From positions 48,512 through 112,511 of the forward strand of contig JAHBZL010000016.1 of the NCBI GenBank assembly GCA_019635485.1: a stretch of DNA of 64,000 nt. The letters are read 5' to 3'. Below, one piece after another: positions 31,520-40,304 of the stretch. Both the position numbers and the translations under genes were made by a program. Every line of letters begins with the position of its first letter. Within the stretch, counting starts at the first letter, position 1. The notes below the pieces were generated by a model. The model searched no databases. It was not told the origin of the DNA and was given only the letters and a program-made list of their open reading frames with translations. The DNA comes from Piscinibacter sp. (GTDB taxonomy: Bacteria > Pseudomonadota > Gammaproteobacteria > Burkholderiales > Burkholderiaceae_C).

Positions 31520-31603
31520 CCCACCCCCGTAGCGCCTTCGGCGCTCCCCCTCAAGGGGGCGCCGCCGGCGGACCGGCGGAGCCGGATCCGCGGCGGCCGC
31601 TGG
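31517..31603 (+). repeat. 87-bp interspersed repeat, copy 1
   Basis: From the thiolase stop codon onward, 81 of 87 bases match the copy at 36387-36473. It contains the hairpin agcgcc-ttc-ggcgct, a C5/G5 inverted block (ccccctcaaggggg) and cggcggaccggcggagccg. Both copies begin exactly at a TGA stop. Likely a REP-like intergenic element. Confidence 0.8.
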
Positions 31604-31623
31604 ACGCGAGTGCCGCGCCGGCC

Positions 31624-32073
31624 GTGACGGTCTCTGCCGAGCAGTTCCTGGCGATGGGCCGCGAGGTGCTCGCGAAGCAGCCGTTCAGCGTGCTGCTCGG
31701 CGCGGAGCTGGCGTCGCTCGAGCCGGGGCGCTGCGAACTGCAGGTGCCGATCACCGAGCGGCTGACGCAGCACCACGGCTTCGCGCACGGTGGCGTGGTG
31801 AGCTACATCGCCGACAACGCGCTGACCTACGCCGGCGGCACGGCATTGCGCGTGCCGGTGGTCACGTCGGAGTACAAGATCAACTACCTGCGGCCGGCGA
31901 TCGGGGAGCGCCTGGTCGCGCGTGCGCATGCCGATCACGTCGGCAAGACGCAGGCGGTGTGCCGCTGCGAAGTGTTCGTGTTGCGCGAGGGGGTCGAGAA
32001 GCTGTGCGCGATCGCGCAGGGCACGATCGCGCGCCTGCCGGGCACGGACGACGCCGGGGGGTGGGCCTCGTGA
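31624..32073 (+). CDS. PaaI-type hotdog thioesterase
   Basis: 149 aa from GTG 31624. Hotdog fold acyl-CoA thioesterase: the HHGFAHGGVVSYIADNALTYAGG motif carries the HGG catalytic loop and the helix-borne Asp, followed by TSEYKINYLRPAIGERLVARA. Hydrolyses acyl- or aryl-CoA esters. An earlier GTG at 31516 overlaps the thiolase stop (GTGA) and would add 36 residues encoded by the interspersed repeat; I prefer 31624, after the repeat, but neither start has a convincing ribosome site. Its stop overlaps the GTG of the next gene. Confidence 0.82.
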   Translation: MTVSAEQFLAMGREVLAKQPFSVLLGAELASLEPGRCELQVPITERLTQHHGFAHGGVVSYIADNALTYAGGTALRVPVVTSEYKINYLRPAIGERLVARAHADHVGKTQAVCRCEVFVLREGVEKLCAIAQGTIARLPGTDDAGGWAS

Positions 32074-33908
32074 GCACACGCGCGACGCTCGACTTCCTGC
32101 TGCACCGCTGGCTGCGGGTCGAGACGCTGACCGAGCGCGCGCGCTTTGCGGACCACAGCCGCGAGACCTTCGACGCGGTGCTCGACATGTGCGAGAAGCT
32201 CGCCGCCGAGAAGTTCGCGCCGTTCAACCGGATCGCCGACACCGAGGAACCCTGGTTCGACGGCGAGCGCGTGCACCTGCCTACCTCGACGCACGCGGCC
32301 GCGAAGGCCTACGCCGAGTCCGGCATGCTGGCGGCGGCGCAGGACTACGCGATCGGCGGCATGCAGTTGCCCTGCGTCGTCGAGATGGCGGCGAACAGCT
32401 TCTTCTCGAAGGCCGGCATCGGCGTTGGCGGCGGTCACATGCTGACCAGCGGCAACGCCAACCTGCTGATGGCGCATGGCACGCCGGTCCAGCAGCAGGT
32501 GTTCGCGGCGAACGAGTTCGGCGGCCGCTTCGCCGGCACGATGTGCCTGTCCGAGCCGCAGGCCGGCTCGAGCCTGTCGGACATCGCGACGCGCGCCGAG
32601 CCTGACGGCCCGGATCACGCGTCCGACCCGCTCGGGCCGCGTTACCGGCTGCGCGGCAACAAGATGTGGATCAGCAACGGCGACCACGAGCTGACCGAGA
32701 ACATCGTTCACCTGGTGCTGGCGAAGATCCCGGGGCCAGACGGCAGGCTCGTTCCCGGCACGCGCGGCATCTCGCTGTTCATCGTGCCGAAGTGGCTGGT
32801 CGATGCCGAGGGCCGGCTCACCGGCGAGCGCAACGACGTCGCCCTCGCGGGCCTGAACCACAAGCTCGGCTACCGCGGCATCCCGAACACGCTGCTGAAC
32901 TTCGGCGAAGGCCGGCATCCTGTGCGCGGCGCTGCGAGCGGCGCCGTGGGCTACCTCGTCGGCCGGCCCGGCGAGGGCCTGCGCTGCATGTTCCACATGA
33001 TGAACGAGGCGCGCATCGCCGTCGGCCTCGGGGCGACGATGATCGGCCTGGCCGGCTACGAGGCCAGCCTCGAGTACGCACGGACGCGCACGCAGGGGCG
33101 GCCGATCGGCCCGGCCGGCAAGGACCCGACGCAGCCGCCGATCCCGCTGATCCGGCATGCCGACGTGAAACGCATGCTGCTGGCGCAGAAGAGCTGGTGC
33201 GAAGGGGCGCTGGCGCTCGAACTGTACTGCGCGCGCCTGGTCGACGAGCAGCACACCGGTACGCCGGAGGCGGCGGGCGAGGCCGCGCTGCTGCTGGAGA
33301 TGCTGACGCCGATCGCCAAGAGCTGGCCCAGCGAGTGGTGCCTGGAGGCGAACAGCCTGGCGATCCAGGTGCACGGCGGCTACGGCTACACGCGCGACTT
33401 CCCGGTCGAGCTGTACTGGCGCGACAACCGCCTGAACATGATCCACGAGGGCACGCACGGCATCCAGGCGCTGGATCTGCTCGGCCGCAAGGTGGTGATG
33501 GACGGCGGTGCGGGCCTGAAGCTGCTCGCCACGCGCGTCAACGCGACGATCGAGCGGGCGATGGCCGAGCCGGCGCTCGCCGAACACGGCAACGCGCTCG
33601 CGGCGGCGCTGCAGCAGCTCGGGGCCGCCACCAAGGCGGCGTGGGCCACAGCGCAGCCGGAGGAGGCACTGGCCAACGCGACGCCCTACCTGCAGGCCTT
33701 CGGCCACACGGTGCTGGCCTGGATCTGGCTGGACGTCGGGCTGTGCGCGCAGGCGCAGGGCGGGGCGATGGACGAGGCGGCGCGGCGCGGCAAGCTGGCC
33801 GCCTGCCGCTACTTCTTCCGCCACGAGCTGCCGAAGCTGCCCGCCTGGCTGCAGGTGGTGCAGACGCGCGACGACACCTGCCGCACGATGGACGAGGAGT
33901 GGTTCTGA
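32070..33908 (+). CDS. Long acyl-CoA dehydrogenase (DmdC-like family)
   Basis: 612 aa FAD enzyme, about 200 residues longer than classical acyl-CoA dehydrogenases because of an extra N-terminal part and a C-terminal Acyl-CoA_dh_C-like domain. Visible: GTMCLSEPQAGSSLSDI and KMWISNGDHELTENIVHLVLA (FAD/substrate binding), MFHMMNEARIAVGLGA, and the catalytic Glu region VHGGYGYTRDFPVELYWRDNR with MIHEGTHGIQALDLLGRK. Introduces the alpha-beta double bond in an acyl-CoA. GTG 32070 overlaps the previous stop by four bases. Members include 3-methylmercaptopropionyl-CoA dehydrogenases, but substrate cannot be told from sequence. Confidence 0.9.
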   Translation: MSTRATLDFLLHRWLRVETLTERARFADHSRETFDAVLDMCEKLAAEKFAPFNRIADTEEPWFDGERVHLPTSTHAAAKAYAESGMLAAAQDYAIGGMQLPCVVEMAANSFFSKAGIGVGGGHMLTSGNANLLMAHGTPVQQQVFAANEFGGRFAGTMCLSEPQAGSSLSDIATRAEPDGPDHASDPLGPRYRLRGNKMWISNGDHELTENIVHLVLAKIPGPDGRLVPGTRGISLFIVPKWLVDAEGRLTGERNDVALAGLNHKLGYRGIPNTLLNFGEGRHPVRGAASGAVGYLVGRPGEGLRCMFHMMNEARIAVGLGATMIGLAGYEASLEYARTRTQGRPIGPAGKDPTQPPIPLIRHADVKRMLLAQKSWCEGALALELYCARLVDEQHTGTPEAAGEAALLLEMLTPIAKSWPSEWCLEANSLAIQVHGGYGYTRDFPVELYWRDNRLNMIHEGTHGIQALDLLGRKVVMDGGAGLKLLATRVNATIERAMAEPALAEHGNALAAALQQLGAATKAAWATAQPEEALANATPYLQAFGHTVLAWIWLDVGLCAQAQGGAMDEAARRGKLAACRYFFRHELPKLPAWLQVVQTRDDTCRTMDEEWF

Positions 33909-33910
33909 CG

Positions 33911-34108
33911 ATGACCGCGAGCCGCGTCGAGACGCTGGTGTGGGTGCTGATCTACGGCGGGCTGCTCGGCGTCGCGCTCGGCCTCGCGGTGCGGGATGGG
34001 GCAGCGGCGCTGGGCTGGCTGCTGATGGTCGGCGGCGCCATCGTCGCCGTGGCGGGGGTGGTGCTGATCTGGGTCCGCTCGCGCATGAAGGAAGAGGATT
34101 CACGATGA
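33911..34108 (+). CDS. Small two-helix membrane protein
   Basis: 65 aa: two hydrophobic helices (about residues 8-26 and 31-52) separated by a short charged turn, ending with a basic/acidic tail RSRMKEEDSR. It begins two bases after the dehydrogenase stop and its TGA overlaps the ATG of the SDR (ATGA), so it is firmly within the operon. I do not recognise the family; the placement suggests an auxiliary membrane anchor or regulator. Confidence 0.7.
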   Translation: MTASRVETLVWVLIYGGLLGVALGLAVRDGAAALGWLLMVGGAIVAVAGVVLIWVRSRMKEEDSR

Positions 34109-34896
34109 GCACGGTGGTACAGCAGTTGTTCGACCTGACCGGCCAGCACGCGCTGGTGACCGGGGGTTCGCGCGGCCTCGGCCTGCAGATCGCGGAGGCG
34201 CTCGGCGAGGCCGGCGCGAAGGTGCTGCTAACGGCGCGCAAGGCCGACGAGCTCGAGTCGGCGGTCGCGCACCTGCAGGACAAGGGCATCGACGCGCGCT
34301 GGGTGGCCGCCGACATGAGCCGGCCGGAGGAGATCGAGCGGGTGGCCGGCGAGGCGCTGCAGCGCCTCGGGCAGGTCGACATCCTGGTCAACAACGCCGG
34401 GGCGACCTGGGGCGCGCCGTGCGAGGACTACCCGCTGGACGCCTGGGACAAGGTGATGAACCTGAACGTGCGCAGCATCTTCCTGACCTGCCAGCAGATC
34501 GGCCGGCGCAGCATGATCCCGCGCCGCCGCGGGCGCATCATCAACGTCGCGTCGATCGCCGGGCTGTCCGGCTCGATGGACGCGCAGTTCATCGCCTACG
34601 GCGCGAGCAAGGGCGCGGTCGTCAACTTCACGCGCACGCTGGCCGGCGAGTGGGGCCGCTACGGCATCAACGTGAACGCGCTGGCCCCGGGCTTCTTTCC
34701 GAGCAAGATGACCCGCGCGACGATCGAGCAGGCCGGCGCCGAGAACCTCGCGAAGATGGCGCCGCTGAAGCGGCTCGGCGACGACGACGATCTGAAGGGC
34801 GCCGCACTGCTGTTCGCCTCGGCGGCCGGCAAGCACATCACCGGGCAGATCCTGGCCATCGACGGCGGTGTGTCGGCGGTGCACGGGGGCGGCTGA
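34105..34896 (+). CDS. Short-chain dehydrogenase/reductase
   Basis: 263 aa classical SDR. Cofactor loop TGGSRGLG, NNAG motif, catalytic Ser in NVASIAG and the Y165-x-x-x-K169 pair (YGASK). The FabG-like C-terminus (LAPGFFPSKMTR, GQILAIDGGVSAVHGG) suggests a 3-ketoacyl-CoA or 3-hydroxyacyl substrate. The Arg after the glycine motif and the second basic residue in LLTARK favour NADP(H). Translationally coupled to the small membrane protein upstream. Confidence 0.9.
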   Translation: MSTVVQQLFDLTGQHALVTGGSRGLGLQIAEALGEAGAKVLLTARKADELESAVAHLQDKGIDARWVAADMSRPEEIERVAGEALQRLGQVDILVNNAGATWGAPCEDYPLDAWDKVMNLNVRSIFLTCQQIGRRSMIPRRRGRIINVASIAGLSGSMDAQFIAYGASKGAVVNFTRTLAGEWGRYGINVNALAPGFFPSKMTRATIEQAGAENLAKMAPLKRLGDDDDLKGAALLFASAAGKHITGQILAIDGGVSAVHGGG

Positions 34897-34924
34897 TGCG
34901 CGCGGCGCCGGGCGGGGAAGGGCC

Positions 34925-35362
34925 ATGAAGTTCCTGTCGCACATCCCGTTCGTCGAGCTGCTCGGCATGGAGCTGCTGCAGTGCGAGGGCGGCACCGCGG
35001 AGATGGCGCTGACGCTGCGCGAGGAGCTGACCAACTCCTGGAGCGTCGCGCACGGCGGCGTGACGATGACGCTGCTGGACGTCGTGATGGCGCATGCCGC
35101 GCGCAGCCCGAACCAACCGCGTCATCCCGAGTCCCACGGCGTGGTGACGATCGAGATGAAGACCAGTTTCATGACGGCCGGCCTGGGCCGCCTGCTGGCG
35201 CGCGGCCGGCTGCTGCGCCGCACCACCTCGCTGGCGTTCTGCGAGGGGTCGGTGTTCGACGAGCAGGGCGAGCTGGTGGCGCATGCCACCGGCACGTTCA
35301 AGTACCTGCGCGGCCTGCCCGCCGGCGGCCGGCGCATCCAGCGGCTGAACGCTTCCGACTGA
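34925..35362 (+). CDS. PaaI-family thioesterase, second copy
   Basis: 145 aa hotdog thioesterase: SWSVAHGGVTMTLLDVVMAHAAR carries the HGG loop and the catalytic Asp, then VTIEMKTSFMTAGLGRLLARG and an AHATGTFKYL strand. A different subfamily from the copy at 31624. It probably releases free acids or CoA when the pathway stalls. ATG 34925 is chosen because GGGGAAGGG precedes it. Ten bases before the next gene. Confidence 0.85.
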   Translation: MKFLSHIPFVELLGMELLQCEGGTAEMALTLREELTNSWSVAHGGVTMTLLDVVMAHAARSPNQPRHPESHGVVTIEMKTSFMTAGLGRLLARGRLLRRTTSLAFCEGSVFDEQGELVAHATGTFKYLRGLPAGGRRIQRLNASD

Positions 35363-35372
35363 AGGATCCACG

Positions 35373-36389
35373 ATGACGACGCTCAACAAGCAGTGGCTGC
35401 TGGACTCGCGCCCGACCGGCGAGGCCGGTGTCGACAACTTCCGCCTCGTCGAGACGCCGCTGCCCGCGCTGCAGGACGGGCAGGTGCTCGTGCGCCACCG
35501 CTTCCTCTCGCTGGACCCGTACATGCGCGGCCGCATGAACGCGTCCAAGAGCTACGCGGCACCGCAGCCGCTCGATGCGGTGATGATCGGCGGCACGGTC
35601 GGCGAGGTGGTCGAGTCGCGCCACCCGAAGTTCGCCGCCGGCGATGCGGTGGTGGGCATGGGCGGCTGGCAAAAGTACGCGGTGGTCGACGGCAACGTGC
35701 CGGGCAGCCTGCGCAAGGTCGACACCACGCACATCCCGCTCTCGGCCTACCTCGGAGCCGTCGGCATGCCCGGCGTCACCGCGTGGTACGGGCTGACGCG
35801 CATCTGCGCGCCGAAGGCCGGCGAGACGGTCGTGGTCAGCGCGGCCAGCGGCGCGGTGGGCGGCGCGGTCGGGCAGCTCGCGAAGGTGCGCGGCTGCCGC
35901 GCCGTCGGCATCGCCGGCGGGCCGGACAAGTGCCGCTACGTCGTCGAGGAACTCGGCTTCGACGCCTGCGTGGACTACAAGGCGCACCGCGACCCGAAGG
36001 CGCTCCACGAGGCGCTGAAGGCGGTGACGCCGGACGGCGTCGATGGCTGCTTCGAGAACGTCGGCGGTGCGGTGTTGGACGCGGTGATGCTGCGCATGAA
36101 CGCCTTCGGCCGGATCGCGCTGTGCGGGATGATCAGCGGCTACGACGGCACGCCGATCCCGATGACCTACCCGGCGCTGCTGCTGCAGTCGCGCCTGAAG
36201 CTCGAGGGCTTCATCGTCAGCGAACACATGGACGTCTGGCCGGAGGCGCTGAAGGAGCTCGGCACGCTGGTGGCCACCGGCCGGCTGAAGTACCGCGAGA
36301 GCATCGCGGAGGGCATCGAGTCCGCGCCCGAAGCCTTCATCGGCCTGCTGAAGGGGCGCAATTTCGGCAAGCAGCTGGTGAGGACATGA
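35373..36389 (+). CDS. NADP-dependent medium-chain oxidoreductase (CurA/leukotriene B4 dehydrogenase-like)
   Basis: 338 aa zinc-independent MDR. The LSLDPYMRGRMN motif, PGVTAWYGL and the Rossmann segment TVVVSAASGAVGGAVGQLAK identify the 2-alkenal/15-oxo-prostaglandin reductase group, which reduces alpha-beta double bonds of enones with NADPH. No zinc ligands are present. It may reduce an enone or enoyl intermediate in the pathway. The gene ends at a TGA that is also the start of the second 87-bp repeat. Confidence 0.9.
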   Translation: MTTLNKQWLLDSRPTGEAGVDNFRLVETPLPALQDGQVLVRHRFLSLDPYMRGRMNASKSYAAPQPLDAVMIGGTVGEVVESRHPKFAAGDAVVGMGGWQKYAVVDGNVPGSLRKVDTTHIPLSAYLGAVGMPGVTAWYGLTRICAPKAGETVVVSAASGAVGGAVGQLAKVRGCRAVGIAGGPDKCRYVVEELGFDACVDYKAHRDPKALHEALKAVTPDGVDGCFENVGGAVLDAVMLRMNAFGRIALCGMISGYDGTPIPMTYPALLLQSRLKLEGFIVSEHMDVWPEALKELGTLVATGRLKYRESIAEGIESAPEAFIGLLKGRNFGKQLVRT

Positions 36390-36473
36390 CCCCCCCCCGT
36401 AGCGCCTTCGGCGCTCCCCCCCAGGGGGGCGTCGCCGGCGGACCGGCGGAGCCGGATCCGCGGCGACCGCCGG
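36387..36473 (+). repeat. 87-bp interspersed repeat, copy 2
   Basis: Matches copy 1 (31517-31603) at 81 of 87 positions, same orientation, again beginning at the TGA of the preceding gene. Contains agcgcc-ttc-ggcgct and a ccccccc/gggggg block. It is followed by the ribosome site of the AidB-like gene at 36495-36500. Confidence 0.8.
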
Positions 36474-36507
36474 GGGGTGGCATGCCGGCGCTGTGGAGGT
36501 GGCTGAG

Positions 36508-38163
36508 ATGGTCATGACCCACGAGGTCACGAACCAGCCGCGGGCGCTGGTCGACTACAACCTCTACACGACGAACCGGCCGCTGCGCGACGCGCTGGCC
36601 TGGCACCTGCCCGGGGCCGACGAGTCCGGGCGCGTCGCGCTCGGCGCGCAGCTCGGCACGGCCGAGATGCAGGCCCATGCACGGCTGGCCAACACCCACG
36701 CGCCGCGCCTGCTCAGCCACGACCGCTTCGGGCACCGCATCGACCGCGTCGAGTTCCACCCGAGCTACCACGTGCTGATGGCCGCGGCCGTCGGCGCCGG
36801 GCTGCACGGCACGCCGTGGGCGCGCGGCGCCGGTGCGCATGTCGAACGCGCCGCGGCCTTCATGCTGTTCACCGAGCTGGAGCCGTCGATCCTGTGCCCG
36901 ATCTCGATGAGCTACGCGGTCACGCCGGCGCTGCGCGCCAACGCGGCCGTGTTCGCCGACTGGTTCGGCCGCCTGACCAGCACCGCCTACGACCCGCGCC
37001 TGGTGCCGTTCGCCGAGAAGCCCGGCGTCACGATGGGCATGGGCATGACCGAGAAGCAGGGCGGCTCGGACGTGCGTGCCAACACGACGCGGGCCGAGTT
37101 CGCCGAGGACAGCCCCTGGGGCCCGTGTTACCGCCTGACCGGCCACAAGTGGTTCTTCTCGGCGCCGATGTGCGACGCCTTCCTCGTGCTCGCGCAGGCG
37201 GCCGGCGGGCTGAGCTGCTTCTTCCTGCCGCGGGTGCTGCCGGACGGTACGCTCAACGCGCTGCAGATCCAGCGCCTGAAGGACAAGCTCGGCAACCACG
37301 CCAACGCCAGCTCGGAGGTGGAGTTCCATGGCGCGCGCGCGTGGCGCGTCGGCGACGAGGGCCGCGGCGTCGCGCAGATCCTCGAGATGGGCACGCTGAC
37401 GCGCCTGGACTGCGCGCTCGGCACGGCCGGCCTGATGCGGCAGGCGCTCGCGCTGGCGCTGCACCACACGGCGCAGCGGCGCGCCTTCGGCAAGACGCTG
37501 ATCGAGCAGCCGCTGATGAAGAACGTGCTCGCCGACCTCGCGCTCGAGTCCGAGGCGGCCACCGCGCTCGCGCTGCGCCTGGCACGTGCGATCGACCGGC
37601 AGGACGACCCCTTCGAGTCCGCGATGCGGCGCGTGCTCACGCCGGTGGCCAAGTTCTGGATCTGCAAGCGCGGTGCCGCGCTGGCCCAGGAGGCGATGGA
37701 ATGCCTGGGCGGCAACGGCTACGTCGAGGAACACGGCGAGGGCGTGATGGCGCGCATCTACCGCGAGATGCCGCTGAACTCGATCTGGGAAGGGGCCGGC
37801 AACATCATGGCGCTGGATCTGCTGCGTGCGCTGCGCGGCGGCGGCCAGGCCGGTTCGGTCGCCGACGCGCTGGCCGCCGAACTCGACGCCGTGCGCGGTG
37901 CGCACCCCGCCTTCGACCGCTGTGCCGCCGCGCTGCCCGGCCGCATCGACGGCGTGGTCGACGAGAGCGAGGCGCGCCGCCTCGCGCAGGACGTGGCGCT
38001 GGCCGTGCAGGCCGCGCAGCTGCGCCGCCACGCCGGCGACGCGGTGTTCGAGGCGTTCTGCGCGTCGCGCCTGGGCGGCGACGGCGGGCTGGCCTTCGGC
38101 ACGCTGCCGGCCGGCACCGCCTTCGACACGATCATCGCGCGCGCGATGCCCAACGAGGATTGA
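36508..38163 (+). CDS. AidB-like acyl-CoA dehydrogenase
   Basis: 551 aa, close to E. coli AidB (541 aa). The N-terminal NQPRALVDYNLYTTNRPL segment, SILCPISMSYAVTP, GMGMTEKQGGSDVRANTTRA, the GHKWFFSAPMCDAFLVLAQ strand and the NSIWEGAGNIMALD motif are characteristic of AidB rather than ordinary acyl-CoA dehydrogenases. AidB binds DNA and is induced by alkylation in E. coli, with weak isovaleryl-CoA dehydrogenase activity; in this operon a catabolic acyl-CoA role is more likely. ATG 36508 has GGAGGT seven bases upstream; an ATG at 36514 is possible. Confidence 0.88.
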   Translation: MVMTHEVTNQPRALVDYNLYTTNRPLRDALAWHLPGADESGRVALGAQLGTAEMQAHARLANTHAPRLLSHDRFGHRIDRVEFHPSYHVLMAAAVGAGLHGTPWARGAGAHVERAAAFMLFTELEPSILCPISMSYAVTPALRANAAVFADWFGRLTSTAYDPRLVPFAEKPGVTMGMGMTEKQGGSDVRANTTRAEFAEDSPWGPCYRLTGHKWFFSAPMCDAFLVLAQAAGGLSCFFLPRVLPDGTLNALQIQRLKDKLGNHANASSEVEFHGARAWRVGDEGRGVAQILEMGTLTRLDCALGTAGLMRQALALALHHTAQRRAFGKTLIEQPLMKNVLADLALESEAATALALRLARAIDRQDDPFESAMRRVLTPVAKFWICKRGAALAQEAMECLGGNGYVEEHGEGVMARIYREMPLNSIWEGAGNIMALDLLRALRGGGQAGSVADALAAELDAVRGAHPAFDRCAAALPGRIDGVVDESEARRLAQDVALAVQAAQLRRHAGDAVFEAFCASRLGGDGGLAFGTLPAGTAFDTIIARAMPNED

Positions 38164-38176
38164 CGGAGGAGCGAGG

Positions 38177-39094
38177 ATGAAGCAGTTCAGGGGCCGCACC
38201 GCGGTGATCACCGGCGCCGCGTCGGGTTTCGGCCTGGAGGCGTCGCGGCGCGCCGCGCGCGAGGGCATGAACGTCGTGATGGCCGACGTGCAGCAGGACG
38301 CGCTGGAACGCGCCGTCGACGAGGTGCGCGCGCTCGGCGCGAAGGTGATGGGGTTCCGCCTCGACGTCGCGAAGGCGGACGAGGTCGAGGCGCTGGGCGC
38401 GGCGACGCAGGCCACCTTCGGCGTGCCGCACCTGGTCTTCAACAATGCCGGCGTCGGCGGCGGCGGGCTGATCTGGGAGCACAGCGCCAAGGACTGGGAA
38501 TGGGTGCTGGGCGTCAACGTGATGGGCGTCGCCCACGGCGTGCGCGTGTTCACGCCGATGATGCTGGCCGCCGCGCAGGACGACCCGGACTACGAAGGCC
38601 ACATCGTCAACACCGCGTCGATGGCGGGGCTGCTGGCGGCGCCGAACATGGGCGTCTACAACGTCAGCAAGCATGCCGTCGTCGCGCTGTCCGAGACGCT
38701 GTACCAGGACCTGCAACTCGTCACCGACCGCATCGGCGCGTCGGTGCTGTGCCCGTATTTCGTGCCGACCGGCATCCACCAGAGCGAGCGCAACCGGCCC
38801 GACGCGATGCGCAGCGAGGGACGACCGACCCGCAGCCAGCTGATCGCGCAGGCGATGAGCGACAAGGCCGTCTCCAGCGGCAAGCTCACCGCCGAGCAGG
38901 TGGCCGGCTTCGTGTTCGACGCGGTGCACGAAGGGCGTTTCTACATCTACAGCCACCCGAAGTCGCTGGCCATGGTGCAGACGCGCCTGGAGGACGTCGT
39001 GCTCGGTCGCAACCCGACCGACCCGTTCGCGCTCAAGCCCGAACTGGGCCAGCAGCTGCGCGCCGCGCTGCGCGAGGCCGGTCAGGTCGGCTGA
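38177..39094 (+). CDS. Short-chain dehydrogenase, second copy
   Basis: 305 aa. TGAASGFG cofactor loop with an acidic Asp after the second strand (MADVQ), favouring NAD(H); NNAG; Ser in NTASMAG; Tyr161 and Lys165 (YNVSK). Longer C-terminus than FabG types with a substrate lid (GIHQSERNRPDAM). Thirteen bases after the AidB-like gene with GGAGGAGCGAGG as ribosome site. Last gene of the plus-strand catabolic run. Confidence 0.9.
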   Translation: MKQFRGRTAVITGAASGFGLEASRRAAREGMNVVMADVQQDALERAVDEVRALGAKVMGFRLDVAKADEVEALGAATQATFGVPHLVFNNAGVGGGGLIWEHSAKDWEWVLGVNVMGVAHGVRVFTPMMLAAAQDDPDYEGHIVNTASMAGLLAAPNMGVYNVSKHAVVALSETLYQDLQLVTDRIGASVLCPYFVPTGIHQSERNRPDAMRSEGRPTRSQLIAQAMSDKAVSSGKLTAEQVAGFVFDAVHEGRFYIYSHPKSLAMVQTRLEDVVLGRNPTDPFALKPELGQQLRAALREAGQVG

Positions 39095-39111
39095 AGGGGC
39101 AGGCGCCCGGC

Positions 39112-39348
39112 TCAGCGCTTGCGCAGTGCGACGCCGCTGGCGAGCACGGTCATCGACCCGTCGCGGTGCGCGTCGATCGGTTCGCCGGAGGCGAGGCGGT
39201 ACTCCGTGATGCCGGTGGACAGCCAGCGCTCCTGGCCGTCGTGGAGGGATTCGTCCGGCCGCAGACGCTCGTAGGCGCAGACCTTGTAGTCCCTGCCGTC
39301 ACTGCCGTGGGCGGGGAAGCTGTCGAGCAGGTGCAGTTTCAGGTCCAT
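39112..39348 (-). CDS. Conserved-looking 78-aa hypothetical protein
   Basis: 78 aa, no signal or membrane segment. Pattern: LKLHLLDSFPAHGSDGRDYKV, YERLRPDESL and a strand-rich C-terminus (ERWLSTGITEYRLASGE). It looks like a compact beta domain and I have an impression of homologues in related genomes, but I cannot name a family. ATG 39348 has GGAGAGAAC upstream. Convergent with the SDR 17 bases away. Confidence 0.6.
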   Translation of the reverse strand: MDLKLHLLDSFPAHGSDGRDYKVCAYERLRPDESLHDGQERWLSTGITEYRLASGEPIDAHRDGSMTVLASGVALRKR

Positions 39349-39481
39349 CGTGTTCTCTCCGGTGAAGGTGGCCACGAGCCCGGCCCCGGAGGACCGGGCG
39401 GGACCCCATCCTAGGCAGCCTGCCCGGCCGCGTCGCGCCAAGTCCCTGCGCGGCGATGAGGCTTTCGCGATCCTCCCGTGC

Positions 39482-40213
39482 CTAGCAGGGCAGGCGCAGG
39501 GCCTGCACCGGCCGGCCGGTGGCCGCGTCGGTGACCACGAGATTGACGGCGCGCGGGTGCCCCGCCTGGGCTGCACCGGCGGGTTCGAACTTCAGCGTCG
39601 TCGAGACGCCGTCCCAGGCCGGGACCGGCACCAGCTCGCGCACCACGTAGTCGTGCACCAGCTTCTCGCCGGCGTTCTCCCCGGCGGTCACGGCGCTGCG
39701 GTGGCCGTCCTCGGTGACGGCCCAGTAGGCCGCCAGCCGTGCCGGCGCGCCGGCGCGCGAGCGTACCTGCGCGGTGATGCCGCGGCCGTCGGCGGCCAGC
39801 GTGATGTCGACCAGCGCACGGCCCTCGACGCTCGTCGGCTGCGGCCGCGCATACCAGTCGCGCCGGTCCACGCCCTGCACGACCACCTGCGGCGTGTAGT
39901 TGTAGCGCGCACCGTTGACGGCCTGCTGCTCGCCCTGGCGCTGCGTGAAGGCGGGCGTCGCGAAGCGGTCGCGCCAGCCCAGCCGGTCCCAGTAGTTGAC
40001 GTGGAAGGCCAGCGCGACCACCGACGGCTCGCGCTTGAGCGTCGACAGCCAGCGGTCGGCCGGCGGGCAGGAACTGCAGCCTTCCGAGGTGTAGAGCTCG
40101 ACCACGGGCGTGACCTGCTCGCCGCTGCGGGCGCTGCACTGGCCTGCGGCCTGGGCGAGCGCAAGCGGGGCGGAGAGGCTCAGCAGCGTGGCGGCGAGGG
40201 TGCGTGGGGTCAT
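39482..40213 (-). CDS. DUF1223 secreted protein, thioredoxin-like
   Basis: 243 aa. Signal peptide about 1-20 (LALAQA), then VVELYTSEGCSSCPPADRWL: the DUF1223 hallmark with a CxxC resembling a thioredoxin active site. Later YTPQVVVQGVDR matches the cis-Pro region. Presumed periplasmic thiol/disulfide-related protein, function untested. ATG 40213 chosen for the signal peptide. Divergent from the flavoprotein gene by 91 bases. Confidence 0.85.
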   Translation of the reverse strand: MTPRTLAATLLSLSAPLALAQAAGQCSARSGEQVTPVVELYTSEGCSSCPPADRWLSTLKREPSVVALAFHVNYWDRLGWRDRFATPAFTQRQGEQQAVNGARYNYTPQVVVQGVDRRDWYARPQPTSVEGRALVDITLAADGRGITAQVRSRAGAPARLAAYWAVTEDGHRSAVTAGENAGEKLVHDYVVRELVPVPAWDGVSTTLKFEPAGAAQAGHPRAVNLVVTDAATGRPVQALRLPC

Positions 40214-40304
40214 GGGTCGGGCTCCGTCGGATCCGCCTAGGTCGGCACTGCGCGGCGGACCTGACAGGCCGGCGCGCCCTCCCGATGTCACACTGCCGGC
40301 CACG

